A stretch of 64,000 bases of DNA from Undibacterium sp. 5I1 (GTDB lineage Bacteria > Pseudomonadota > Gammaproteobacteria > Burkholderiales > Burkholderiaceae_D), in contig NZ_JAVIWI010000001.1 in the NCBI RefSeq assembly GCF_034314085.1, positions 1,178,001-1,242,000 on the forward strand, in the 5' to 3' direction. The notes beneath the pieces are model-generated. The model saw nothing but the letters and a program-made list of their open reading frames with translations, was not told where the DNA came from and ran no database searches. This document shows positions 7,457 to 16,285 of this stretch, piece by piece; position 1 is the stretch's first letter; each line of letters begins with the position of its first letter. A program made the position numbers and the translations under genes.

Positions 7457-7975
7457 ATGCTTGAGAGCCCATGCGCAGCAACAAGTTTTGAAAACAGAAT
7501 GGCAAATTGGGCTAGTACCGTTCGTACGAAGCATGGTGCGGGCGGTGGATGCTGCTGTGATTGGGCGGCATCCTACGTGGCTTGCAGAAATAAGCGTGAG
7601 GAGGCTTTGGCTGTGGCTTTGCAGATCACTGAGCCAAGTTCGGAGCTTTATCACGCTCACGTGGATGAGCTTGATGGCTGGCTGGTGGAATTTGCCTGGC
7701 GCACGTTAATTCATTTTGACCAAAAGCAGATATTGCGGTTTAAGTACGTTTTTGGATATCCGAACCATTTTATTAAATCAAAGTTGCATATAAACGACAG
7801 TTCTATACGCATTGTGCTTGGCAGAGCGATAAATAATTTGACTTTGGTGCTTGATAGTTTGGAAGTTCCTGCTAGAATTCGGCATTACAACTTGCACGCA
7901 CGGTGTGTTCCGCGCCTAGAGGCATTAGCCGTCCCTTTGGGGACGGTTGCGCCTCTAGGAAGCGAAATAACCTGA
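7457..7975 (+). CDS. Putative antitermination protein Q
   Basis: 172 residues from the ATG at 7457, chosen because TTTGGAG lies just upstream; a longer frame exists. The C-terminal part (residues about 75-140, HFDQKQILRFKYVFGYP, then SIRIVLGRAINNLTLVLDSL) resembles the sigma-like helix-turn-helix end of phage Q/antiterminator proteins. Position after P and immediately before hairpin terminators and the late genes fits a late-gene activator. The extreme C-terminus is encoded by a CGTCCCTTTGGGGACG hairpin, possibly acquired. Confidence 0.6.
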   Translation: MLESPCAATSFENRMANWASTVRTKHGAGGGCCCDWAASYVACRNKREEALAVALQITEPSSELYHAHVDELDGWLVEFAWRTLIHFDQKQILRFKYVFGYPNHFIKSKLHINDSSIRIVLGRAINNLTLVLDSLEVPARIRHYNLHARCVPRLEALAVPLGTVAPLGSEIT

Positions 7976-8059
7976 ATAAAGCCCTGAATGACTGAATCAG
8001 TCTTCGGGGCTTTTTGCATTGCTTTTTTGGTTTTGTCTCCTTGTGTGCTATTGCACTTT

Positions 8060-8092
8060 GCCCCGGTCGTGTAATGCGACTGGGGCTTTTTT
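8060..8092 (+). terminator. Terminator before late genes
   Basis: GCCCCGGTCG and CGACTGGGGC form a 10-bp stem with a 7-base loop followed by TTTTTT. A weaker hairpin with AAAGCCC/GGGGCTTTTT sits at 7977-8018. Together they mark the pR'-type terminator that a Q protein would have to override. Confidence 0.75.
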
Positions 8093-8103
8093 ATGGGCGC
8101 TTT

Positions 8104-8682
8104 ATGGCTATCAAGATTGACGTTAAAAGCAATATCGATAGCGTATTAAGAGACATGCAGCGGGTAGAAGCCGACGTGCGTCAGAAAGCGACTGTGCGTG
8201 CTTTGAACAAAGTCATCGCGCAAGTGAAGACAGACGTATCACGCCAGATACGTGACGCTGGCTATAACCTGAAGGTGTCTGACATCAAGAAGGGGCTGGC
8301 AACGTTCAACGCAACCAGTGGCAACCTTACTGCTAGGTGTGTTGCATCTGGCAGGCCGATACCGCTGATCAGGTACAGCGCACGTGAAACTTCTAAAGGT
8401 GTATCAGTAAGCGTGCTCAATGGGCGTAAGGTAATCAGTGGTGCGTTCATCGCCACGATGCCGAGCGGGCATAAGGGCGTGTACACGCGCACAGGCAACG
8501 CACACAAGAAGATCGTAAAGAATGGCCGCACCACATGGAGCGGCCTGCCGATCAAAGAACTGTTCGGACCAAGCATACCGGATGGCATGGCAAACAAGGC
8601 AGTGCAGGACTCATTGCAACGCTTGGTCGATGACAAGTTCCCATCGATCCTAGCGCAGCAGATCAAGTACCTAATGCGCTAA
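8104..8682 (+). CDS. Minor tail protein Z (tail completion)
   Basis: 192 residues from the ATG at 8104, the same length as lambda gpZ. The pattern (helical N-terminus with ALNKVIAQVKTDVSRQIRDAGY, then a strand-rich core around PIPLIRYSARETSKGVSVSV) matches the prophage minor tail protein Z family, which completes the tail for head joining. In lambda the gene lies between FII and U; here it is upstream of cos and the terminase, an unusual relocation. Confidence 0.75.
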   Translation: MAIKIDVKSNIDSVLRDMQRVEADVRQKATVRALNKVIAQVKTDVSRQIRDAGYNLKVSDIKKGLATFNATSGNLTARCVASGRPIPLIRYSARETSKGVSVSVLNGRKVISGAFIATMPSGHKGVYTRTGNAHKKIVKNGRTTWSGLPIKELFGPSIPDGMANKAVQDSLQRLVDDKFPSILAQQIKYLMR

Positions 8683-8696
8683 GCATCGCCGCCAAG

Positions 8697-8786
8697 AATT
8701 TCCAAGGTACTTTCCAGAGACAACACAGAGCGGGTGCGAAGACCCCGAGTTTCGTCTAGTTAGCTGAATTGCTAGGGGGCTATAAA
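8697..8786 (+). other. Prophage cos site
   Basis: A 90-bp non-coding block between gpZ and nu1 that ends exactly at the nu1 ATG. A partly palindromic core (GCGGGTGCGAAGACCCCG, 8731-8748) fits a cosN nick region, and both flanks (AATTTCCAAGGTACTTTC and GGGGGCTATAAA) are strictly conserved in a homologous block in the neighbouring mobile element at 35642-35731. Position next to terminase and conservation in a second element both support packaging-site function. Confidence 0.75.
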
Positions 8787-9330
8787 TGAGCGTTACTCAA
8801 CAACAGATCGCACACCATCTAGACATATCTCAAGTCGAAGTCAGTAAATTCCTAAACCAGTCTGGCATCGATTGGAAACAAACAACGCTTGATGTCATCC
8901 GCGTCGAATACATCCGCAAGTTACGCGCACAAGCATCAGGCCATCGCAGTGAGGATGGCCTTGATCTTGTACGTGAGCGCGTTCTCAGTGAGCGGGTTGA
9001 CCGCGAGTTAAAGCAGTTCACCCTGGCTGAAAAAAAGGCCAGCTCATCAACGTCGCGCAGCTCGAACCAGAACTGATGCAAATGGTTGGCGCGTTTAAAT
9101 CTGAATTGATGGGGCGAGACGACAGACTCAAGGCCGCGCTTGATGCTCTTTACGGAGTCGATGTCGATATCCAAATCCTAAATGAGTTCACTAATGCAGC
9201 CTTCAAACATCTTGCTCGATACGATGCTAGCAGTAGTGCAGCTCGTAACACGGCTGACGACGGCGCTAGTTCCGGCGGAAATAGTCAGCCTGTATATCTG
9301 GTCGAAAACGCACCGCCGGTTATCGGCTAA
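8786..9330 (+). CDS. nu1: Terminase small subunit Nu1, read through a -1 frameshift
   Basis: The first frame encodes an Nu1-like winged helix (QQIAHHLDISQVEVSKFLNQ) and a long helix ending in TLAEKK, then would stop at 9076. A -1 shift at the heptamer A AAA AAG (9031-9037) continues naturally as GQLINVAQLEPELMQMVGAF and ends at 9330, giving 181 residues, the length of lambda gpNu1. Nu1 binds cos and recruits the large subunit. Either this is programmed frameshifting or a one-base change in a seven-A run; the heptamer is in exactly the right phase for the former. The end overlaps the start of the large subunit gene. Confidence 0.75.
9031..9037 (+). promoter_or_regulatory. Slippery heptamer A AAA AAG in nu1
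   Basis: Zero-frame codons are GAA AAA AAG GCC, so the heptamer matches the dnaX-type -1 signal. No clear upstream Shine-Dalgarno stimulator is visible; CTGGC (before) and GCCAG (after) could pair around it. Confidence 0.5.
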
Positions 9331-11308
9331 AGCCTCAGCGCTACCAGGCGCGTACGACCCAGATTTAACACCATGGATCAAGGGCATTCACGACGCGATT
9401 GATGATCCAACTGTACGCAAGATCGTCGCCATGAAGTCCGCGCAGGTTGCCTGGACTGATGGCGCAATCCTAAATTTCATTGGCAAGATCATCGACATCT
9501 GTCCGGTGCCGATCATTATCATGTTCGCCAAGGCGCAAGCCGCCAAAGAGTTTAATGATGAAAAGCTCATACCGATGGCAGAAGTGACACCACGTGTCGC
9601 AGCCAAGTTACAGATTCACAAACGCAAAGACCGCGACAATCGCTGGGATTTTAAAAGTTTTCCGGGTGGCTTCATCAAGCTCGTCGGCTCCAACAGCCCC
9701 AGCTCTGTGAAGTCAACACCGGCGCCCATCGTCATCGTGGAAGAGCCGGACGATTGCAATGACAATGTGCGTGATCAGGGCGACACGATCACGCTGCTAG
9801 AAGAGCGCGTCAAGACCTTCGCCCGTAGCAAAGTAATCTTTGGCGGCACGCCAACGGTCAAGGGAATTTCACGCATTGACGCTGCATACCAAGCCAGTGA
9901 CAAGCGCGTATTCATGGTGCCATGCCACCACTGTGGTGAGTCGCACGTGCTTATGTGGGAAAACGTCAAGTACACCGAAGAGCCAGAATTTAATCATGAA
10001 GTCTTCGGCAAGGTCAGGCCAGATTCAGCACGCTATGCCTGTCCGCATTGCACCTGCTTATGGACGGATGTAGAAAAAAATCGCAACGTCAAGAAGGCGG
10101 TCTGGATCGCCACCGCCCCGTTTTACGGCGTCGCTGGCTTCTACATTAACGAACTGTATTCGCCGTTCCCCGGAAGCGTTCTACAAAAGTTGTTAGAGAA
10201 ATTTCTTACGGCGCAGCATCTGCTCAATCAGGGTGACGACACCAAGATGCGTGCGTTCCGTAACAGCAGCGAAGGCCTGCCATACGAGTACAAAAGCGAT
10301 CTACCCACCTCCGACAAATTGTCAGAACGCGCAGAAGAGTACGACGAAAGAACGATCCCATGGGGCGGCATGGTGCTCACCGCAGGCGTCGATGTACAAC
10401 ACAACCGGCTTGCAGTGGTCATACGTGCATGGGGTAGGGGGAGTGAATCTTGGTTAGTCTACTGGGGTGAAATCCACGGGCAAACTTTGATCTCCAATTC
10501 TGGGGCATGGGACGATCTTGACACTTTATTGACCAGCGAATTTACGCATGCCAGCGGCAACAGCATGACGATTCGCGCCGTATCCGTTGATTCATCTGAC
10601 GGTGTAGCAACTGATGCTGTCTATGACTACGTGCGTGATCGTAAGGCCAAAAATTACATGGCGATCAAAGGCGCGTCTGAACAAGGCAAAGTATCACGAG
10701 AGATTTTTGCCCGACCCAGTTCAGCAATTGATTATGACAAAAAACACAAGCCGCATCCATCAGGTGTGCGTCCTTATATCGTTGGTACCCAGAGGGCAAA
10801 AGATTTAATCATCACTGGCCGCCTAGCACTAACAGGCAACGGACCCGGACGCATGCATTGGTACAAATCCGTGCGCCCCGATTACTGGGATCAGATCACC
10901 TCAGAAATCAAAGCGCCGCATAAGACGATTAAGAATCACAAGACGTGGCAGAAAAAATCGGGCGTCAGAAATGAAGCACTGGATTGCGAAGTCTATGCAC
11001 TCCATGCGGCAATGTCGATCAAGCTGCATCTATTAAAACCTGCTCACTGGGATGCGATTGAAAAGCAATTACGCCAGCGTCAGATTTTTTCAGAGCATGC
11101 GCCGCAAGAACAACCGCTAGTGCATACGTCTGCACAAGACGATGCACCCGATATTGATCAAGACAGTAATGACGATGCAGGACAGCAGGCCAGTCCGGCA
11201 CCGATCAGGACTATAACCAAACCAATCGAACCAAAGCCAGTGCTAAAAGCGCAGCCAAAACAACGGCCACGCCGCAGTACGTCCGGCTATTCCGCGAAGA
11301 ACTGGTAA
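9224..11308 (+). CDS. Terminase large subunit, gpA family
   Basis: About 694 residues from the ATG at 9224. Upstream alternatives in frame overlap nu1 further. The ATPase half shows a Walker A-like MKSAQVAWTDG near residue 70, a Walker B-like PIVIVEEPDD, and two CxxC pairs (CHHCGE and CPHC) between the ATPase and nuclease parts; the nuclease half has TAGVDVQ and NEALDCEVYAL motifs of the gpA family. It cuts at cos and drives DNA packaging at the portal. The C-terminal 70 residues are low-complexity, rich in Q, P and K. Confidence 0.9.
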   Translation: MLAVVQLVTRLTTALVPAEIVSLYIWSKTHRRLSAKASALPGAYDPDLTPWIKGIHDAIDDPTVRKIVAMKSAQVAWTDGAILNFIGKIIDICPVPIIIMFAKAQAAKEFNDEKLIPMAEVTPRVAAKLQIHKRKDRDNRWDFKSFPGGFIKLVGSNSPSSVKSTPAPIVIVEEPDDCNDNVRDQGDTITLLEERVKTFARSKVIFGGTPTVKGISRIDAAYQASDKRVFMVPCHHCGESHVLMWENVKYTEEPEFNHEVFGKVRPDSARYACPHCTCLWTDVEKNRNVKKAVWIATAPFYGVAGFYINELYSPFPGSVLQKLLEKFLTAQHLLNQGDDTKMRAFRNSSEGLPYEYKSDLPTSDKLSERAEEYDERTIPWGGMVLTAGVDVQHNRLAVVIRAWGRGSESWLVYWGEIHGQTLISNSGAWDDLDTLLTSEFTHASGNSMTIRAVSVDSSDGVATDAVYDYVRDRKAKNYMAIKGASEQGKVSREIFARPSSAIDYDKKHKPHPSGVRPYIVGTQRAKDLIITGRLALTGNGPGRMHWYKSVRPDYWDQITSEIKAPHKTIKNHKTWQKKSGVRNEALDCEVYALHAAMSIKLHLLKPAHWDAIEKQLRQRQIFSEHAPQEQPLVHTSAQDDAPDIDQDSNDDAGQQASPAPIRTITKPIEPKPVLKAQPKQRPRRSTSGYSAKNW

Positions 11309-11311
11309 CCC

Positions 11312-11872
11312 ATGAACATAATTAAAACGCTCACCGCTGGTGATACAGCGCAGTGGAACGATGACGCGTGGTTCGATACCCAATCTCGCATCCGCATGTC
11401 CAGTGCAGATTGGACTTTGAAGTACGAACTGCGCGGCGCGGTACCGCTCACGCTAACAGCAGGTGCCAATGGCGATGGCTGGACAACATCCATCACACTG
11501 GCACAAAGCCAAACGTTGGTCGCAGGCACCTACGTCTGGGGCGCCTATCTGTCACAGCAAGGTCAGCGCAAGACCATCGGCGGCGGCACGTTGCAAGTGA
11601 TGGCGGATCTCACCGGCATCACCGCAGCGATGGATAGCAGAACCGTCGCAGTCAAAGCCTTGGCAGATTGCGAGGCCGCGCTAGCCAGCTTCACCAGCTC
11701 CGGCGGCAAGATCAAAAGCTACACCATCGGTACCCGCCAGACAGAGTTTCACAGTCTCACCGAGCTGATGGCATTGCGCGATTTTTGGCAGCGTCGTGTC
11801 AATGCAGAAAACGCGAAGCAATCCATCGTCAACGGCCACGGCAACCCGCGCCGCCTTCTAGTGAGATTCTAA
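11312..11872 (+). CDS. Head-tail joining protein W with N-terminal extension
   Basis: 186 residues. The last 75 (ALASFTSSGGKIKSYTIGTR..FHSLTELMALRDFWQRRVN) match gpW, which in lambda is only 68 residues. The first 105 form a separate beta-rich domain (DWTLKYELRG, WTTSITLAQSQTLVAGTY) like those found in tail or connector proteins. Position between the large terminase and the portal is the lambda order. The stop overlaps the portal start (TAATG). Confidence 0.75.
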   Translation: MNIIKTLTAGDTAQWNDDAWFDTQSRIRMSSADWTLKYELRGAVPLTLTAGANGDGWTTSITLAQSQTLVAGTYVWGAYLSQQGQRKTIGGGTLQVMADLTGITAAMDSRTVAVKALADCEAALASFTSSGGKIKSYTIGTRQTEFHSLTELMALRDFWQRRVNAENAKQSIVNGHGNPRRLLVRF

Positions 11873-13545
11873 TGAATCAAAAATTTTACAACGAAGCCAG
11901 AGTAAGTCAGCCTGGCAGCGTCATCCTGCGTGACTGGAACGCGCAACGCTCAGCACAAAAGGCGCTACTGTCCAAGGCCACCACCGCCAAGCGCATGTAT
12001 GCCGGTGCCGCCATGAGTCGCCTTGATTCTGACTGGAGCGCACTCAACACCTCGGCTGACAGCGAGATCATCACCAGCCTGCGCCCGTTACGCGCTCGCT
12101 CGCGCGAGCTGCTGCGTGATAACGAATACGCCAAAGCCGCCGTGCGCATTATTAAAAATAATGTGATCGGCACGGGCATCGGACTGCAAGCGCAAGTCAA
12201 AAGCGCCAGTGGCAAGCTCATGGCGCGCTTCAATGATCAGATCGAGGCAGAGTATGAAGAGTGGACTGACAAAGATACCTGCGACCCCGCTGGCAAATTG
12301 TGCTTCGCTGATATGGAGCGTCTCGCCATTGGGTCGTTAGTTGAAAACGGCGAAGTCATCATCCACAAAATCCGCCGCCCGTTCGGTAGGGGCAAGATTC
12401 CCTATGCATTGGAGCTGATCGAGTCAGATCGCATCGCCGATCAATGGAGCGTGGTACGTGCCGACAATGGCAACACCATTCGCATGGGGATTGAGCAAGA
12501 CAAATGGGGGCGACCAGTTGCCTATTGGCTTTACCCGAATCACCCTGGCGATTACCAGTTTAGTGCCTTCGTTGAAAGCGCTTTGCTACGCATACCCGCT
12601 GAAGACATTATCCATCTATATATCCCAGAGCGTATCGGCCAGACACGCGGTGTGCCTTGGTTCCACGCCACCTTAAAACGCCTGCGCAATATGCAAGGCT
12701 ACGAAGAGGCAGAGATCGTCGCAGCACGCGCCTCCGCCTCTATCGTCGGCATTATCGAATCGGGCGATGGCTTGGTACCGGATGCAGATGATTTTGTGGA
12801 TGGCGACAGCAGACCGCAACCCACGCTCACGATGGAGCCCGGCACATTTCAGCAACTTGCACCAGGTGAGAAATTTACCGGCTTTAATCCAAGTCGCCCT
12901 AATTCGGCGATGGACCCGTTCATGCGCTTTATGTTGCGGGCATTTGCCACTGGCATTGGCGTGTCGTATGCCAGCGTATCCAGTGATTACTCGCAGACCA
13001 ATTACAGCAGTTCACGCTTGGCGCTCCTAGATGACCGTGATCTCTGGCGGGTATTGCAGGGCTGGTTTATTCGTAACTTCCGGCGTGAGGTGCATCGGGA
13101 TTTTGTCAGTGCAGCAGTGCTGGCAGGTGCATTAAGTTTTCCGGACTACTACACCAATACCAAAAAGTATCTAGCGGTGCGCTTTAAACCGCGTGGTTGG
13201 TCTTGGATTGATCCGACAAAAGAAGTGCTGGCTTACAAGGCCGCCGTGCGCGCCGGATTTATGACGGTCTCCGATGTCATCAGCCTCACCTCAGAACATG
13301 CCGATGCCGAGGATGTATTCAAAGAACGCCGCCGAGAGCTAGACATGATGGCCGAAAGCGATCTCGTCTTTGATACCGACCCAGCACAGACCGACAATAA
13401 GGGCGCTGTGCAAGGCGCAGAAACCGACGTGCCATTAGATGCCGAAGGCAACAAGCAAGGTCAGGACAGTCCGTCGGATAGCGCTGCCGGTGAAGACGAT
13501 ACAGACAAAGGAAGCAACAGCGACAGCAAATCCACCGACGACTAA
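11872..13545 (+). CDS. Portal protein, lambda family
   Basis: 557 residues from the ATG overlapping the W stop. The family pattern is clear: RARSRELLRDNEYAKAAVRIIKNNVIGTGIGLQ near residue 70, GEVIIHKIRR, ELIESDRI and GVSYASVSSDYSQTNYSSSR near residue 360. It forms the dodecameric DNA gate in the capsid vertex. The C-terminal 60 residues are acidic and low-complexity. A strong terminator follows at 13565. Confidence 0.92.
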   Translation: MNQKFYNEARVSQPGSVILRDWNAQRSAQKALLSKATTAKRMYAGAAMSRLDSDWSALNTSADSEIITSLRPLRARSRELLRDNEYAKAAVRIIKNNVIGTGIGLQAQVKSASGKLMARFNDQIEAEYEEWTDKDTCDPAGKLCFADMERLAIGSLVENGEVIIHKIRRPFGRGKIPYALELIESDRIADQWSVVRADNGNTIRMGIEQDKWGRPVAYWLYPNHPGDYQFSAFVESALLRIPAEDIIHLYIPERIGQTRGVPWFHATLKRLRNMQGYEEAEIVAARASASIVGIIESGDGLVPDADDFVDGDSRPQPTLTMEPGTFQQLAPGEKFTGFNPSRPNSAMDPFMRFMLRAFATGIGVSYASVSSDYSQTNYSSSRLALLDDRDLWRVLQGWFIRNFRREVHRDFVSAAVLAGALSFPDYYTNTKKYLAVRFKPRGWSWIDPTKEVLAYKAAVRAGFMTVSDVISLTSEHADAEDVFKERRRELDMMAESDLVFDTDPAQTDNKGAVQGAETDVPLDAEGNKQGQDSPSDSAAGEDDTDKGSNSDSKSTDD

Positions 13546-13564
13546 TCCCAGTTTTACCAACCCC

Positions 13565-13600
13565 AAAAAAGCCCACCCGGTTCGCCGCGTGGGCTTTTTG
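13565..13600 (+). terminator. Hairpin terminator between portal and capsid genes
   Basis: AAAAAAGCCCAC pairs with GTGGGCTTTTTG around a GC-rich loop. It lies inside the late operon, so it probably tunes the ratio of head genes or is ignored by antiterminated polymerase. Confidence 0.75.
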
Positions 13601-13613
13601 CATTGGAGCCGCA

Positions 13614-15695
13614 ATGTCCGACAAGAAAAAACTTGAACTCGGCGTCAACAAGTTAGGACCAAGAAAACGCTTTATCAGCCTTGGCTCTGGGTCAGCCGAC
13701 ACCGCCGATGTGCAAGTCGGTGTGGTTGACCCAGACACCCGGCAAGTCACGTTCTCTTTTTCTAGCGAGACGCCAGTCACCTGCGACATGGGTGACGAAA
13801 TCCTCAGTCACTCCCCCGGCGCACCCGATCTGCAACGCATCGACGGCAACGGCAATTTGCTCTTTAACCACGACATGAATGACCTCTTGGGCGTCATCGA
13901 AAAAGCGTGGTTAGGCACAGATCGCCGCTGCTATTGCACTGCCAGATTCAGCACCGATGAGCGCGGTGATTGGGCGATGCAGCGCGTGATCGAGGGCGTT
14001 TTAAAAAACGTCTCTTTCAAATACCGCGTCTACGAAATTGATCTCTACCAAGGCCAGACCAGCTACGTCGTCACGTCATGGGAAGCGCTCGAAGTATCGC
14101 TAGTCACCGTGCCTGGCGACCCCTCAGTAGGCATCAACCGCTCAGCAACAGATGAAGAAATGGACGTGGTTGTCACCCACTCCAGCAACACCAGCAACAC
14201 CGACACCCCGAGCAGCACAACTTCCATCACCACCACGGCATCCGCCGACAACACAGAAGGATCTGAAATGAAATTCAAGAAAAAACACGTCATGCAGGAT
14301 GCCGCCGAAGCAGCAACCTCTGCAAGCGTCAATTCAGCACCAGCAGCACCAGCCGCAGCGCCAGCGGTCGTAATCAATCCCGCGCTCGTCGAGTCCGCAC
14401 GGGTGACCGAGATTGATGCGATGTGCCGCGCACATCAAATCAGCGATGACGTACGCAATCACCTCATCAACTTAAAAGCACCGATCGAATCCGCACGCGG
14501 CATCGTCTTAAATCAAGTCCTGGCGCGCAGCAATGGCCAAGCTTCATTAACGGGCGGCTCTAACCCAGACCTGACCGAAAGTGAAAAAGCTAAATACAGT
14601 CTGATGCGCGCTATCAATGCCTGCGTCAATGAGCGTATGGGTGAGAACAACGCTTGGAAAACGGCAGGTTTTGAGCGTGAAGTCTCACAAGAAATCGGCA
14701 AGCGCTCTGGCAAACAATCAGCAGGCCTCTTCATGCCAACCAATCTCACGTTCTATTCAAAAGAACGTGCGGCGGATTACAGCTTCGGTACTGGCAGTGG
14801 CCTCAGTGCTACCTCTGGCGGCGCAAGTATTGTTGCAACCAACCTGTTATCAGGTAGCTTCATCGACATGCTGCGCAATAAAGCCCGCGTGTTTGGATTA
14901 GGTGCGCAAATGTTGTCCGGCTTGGTCGGTAACGTAGACATCCCACGTCAAAAAGCAGCCGGGCAAGTGTACTGGGTTGGTGAGGGGCAAACACTCTCAC
15001 AAACCGGCGCACAGTTTGACAAGGTGAGTTTGTCCCCAAAACATCTTGGTGCACTCTCCGTCATCACCCGCAACATGCTGCAACAAACATCACCCTACAT
15101 CGAGCAATTGGTGCGTGCCGACATGATTCAAACGATGGCGCTGGGGATTGATGCTGCATCGTTGTATGGCACTGGCACCAGCTTCCAACCGCTGGGTATT
15201 GCCAACCAATCGGGCATCGGCTCTGTCATTGGTGGTACCAACGGTGGCGCATTAACAATCGATAACCTGATTGATCTTGAAACTCAGGTCACCATGTCGA
15301 ATGCGGACGATGGTTCCCTCGCTTATTTGACCAACGCCAAAGCAGTCGGCGCACTCAAGAAAGTCAAATCCACAACAAACCAATACTTGTGGACGAACAG
15401 CCCAATGGGTCAACGTTCTGGTACACCGGGCGAGATCAACGGCTATACAGTCGCCCGTACTAATCAAGCCCGTGGCAATTTGACCAAAGGCACTGGCACC
15501 AATTTATCCGAAGTCTACTTCGGTGACTGGTCACAGTTGTTGATCGGTGAATGGGGCGTCGTAGAGATTCTCCCTAACCCATACGCTGCTGGCATTTACG
15601 AAGCAGGCGGTATTGAACTGCGCGTCTTGCAAACCATCGACGTCGCCGTACGCCACGCCCAATCCTTTGCCGTGATGAGCGACGCCATCGCCTAA
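13614..15695 (+). CDS. Prohead protease fused to HK97-type major capsid protein
   Basis: 693 residues. Residues about 50-175 are an HK97-type prohead protease (LLFNHD with the histidine, NVSFKYRVYE with the serine, then WEALEVSLVTVPGDPSVG). A Thr/Ser-rich linker and an Ala/Pro helical delta-like region (residues about 185-300) lead into the capsid fold (SLMRAINACVNERMG, GSFIDMLRNKARVFGLG, VYWVGEGQTLSQTGAQFDKVSLSPKHLG, IELRVLQTIDVAVRHAQSFAVM). The usual arrangement is two or three genes; here they are one frame. An in-frame ATG at 14268 with AAGGA upstream may give separate capsid precursor of 475 residues. Confidence 0.9.
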   Translation: MSDKKKLELGVNKLGPRKRFISLGSGSADTADVQVGVVDPDTRQVTFSFSSETPVTCDMGDEILSHSPGAPDLQRIDGNGNLLFNHDMNDLLGVIEKAWLGTDRRCYCTARFSTDERGDWAMQRVIEGVLKNVSFKYRVYEIDLYQGQTSYVVTSWEALEVSLVTVPGDPSVGINRSATDEEMDVVVTHSSNTSNTDTPSSTTSITTTASADNTEGSEMKFKKKHVMQDAAEAATSASVNSAPAAPAAAPAVVINPALVESARVTEIDAMCRAHQISDDVRNHLINLKAPIESARGIVLNQVLARSNGQASLTGGSNPDLTESEKAKYSLMRAINACVNERMGENNAWKTAGFEREVSQEIGKRSGKQSAGLFMPTNLTFYSKERAADYSFGTGSGLSATSGGASIVATNLLSGSFIDMLRNKARVFGLGAQMLSGLVGNVDIPRQKAAGQVYWVGEGQTLSQTGAQFDKVSLSPKHLGALSVITRNMLQQTSPYIEQLVRADMIQTMALGIDAASLYGTGTSFQPLGIANQSGIGSVIGGTNGGALTIDNLIDLETQVTMSNADDGSLAYLTNAKAVGALKKVKSTTNQYLWTNSPMGQRSGTPGEINGYTVARTNQARGNLTKGTGTNLSEVYFGDWSQLLIGEWGVVEILPNPYAAGIYEAGGIELRVLQTIDVAVRHAQSFAVMSDAIA
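14257..14270 (+). promoter_or_regulatory. Internal ribosome binding site and start for capsid precursor
   Basis: AAGGA at 14257-14261 precedes an in-frame ATG (14268) by six bases, at the junction of the protease linker and the delta-like region, where a separate capsid gene would begin. Confidence 0.55.
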
Positions 15696-15799
15696 GCGCG
15701 AGCATCAAACGATCAATAGCACGACTCAATGGCTTGAATCAAAGCGAATCAAGCCATTTCTAAGCCAAATACAACCCTCAAAATTCTGGAGCAAACAGC

Positions 15800-15994
15800 A
15801 TGAAGACATACAAAATCCGCGAAGGCTTTTCTTTCGTCATGGACGACAACACGGTCAAAATCGGCGGTGATTTGATCGACGTAGAAGACGACGTGGCAGC
15901 CAATCACTCGCACAAGTTAGAGCTGGTAGACAGTCCAACAGCGGACAAACCTGCCGCCACTAAAGATCAAGCCGATCCTGCCAAAACCGCATAG
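15800..15994 (+). CDS. Small head protein of unknown function
   Basis: 64 residues with a beta-rich first half (YKIREGFSFVMDDNTVKIGGDLIDV) and an acidic, Lys/Ala-rich tail. GGAGC precedes the ATG. In the lambda order this is the FI position, between capsid and FII, but similarity cannot be judged. It lies 3 bp before the next gene. Confidence 0.6.
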   Translation: MKTYKIREGFSFVMDDNTVKIGGDLIDVEDDVAANHSHKLELVDSPTADKPAATKDQADPAKTA

Positions 15995-15996
15995 CC

Positions 15997-16284
15997 ATGT
16001 TTGACGAAAACAGAGCTGCGCTACTGCAGGATCACGGCGTGCCGTGTCTTTGCGGCGCGGTGAGTTTTATGGGCATCAAAGATACGCCGGATGAGGATCT
16101 GCAAGGACCCGTCATCGGTGCGCAATCCAACATGCCCACATTGCTGGTAGACAGCGCTGTGATCATCGCTGCCTCCATCAAGGCTGGAGTCGCAATACAA
16201 GTGGATGGCGTGGCGTATATCGCACGCAATCCGGTTCTCTTGGACGATGGCGCTTTCTCCAATATCCCATTATCAAAGGGCTGA
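15997..16284 (+). CDS. Head-tail joining protein, FII-like
   Basis: 95 residues, beta-rich, with PTLLVDSAVIIAASIKAGVAI and VDGVAYIARNPVLLDDG resembling the short head-tail attachment proteins of the gpFII group. Position (after capsid, before the U-like gene) agrees. It would sit at the head-neck interface. Confidence 0.6.
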   Translation: MFDENRAALLQDHGVPCLCGAVSFMGIKDTPDEDLQGPVIGAQSNMPTLLVDSAVIIAASIKAGVAIQVDGVAYIARNPVLLDDGAFSNIPLSKG

Positions 16285-16285
16285 T

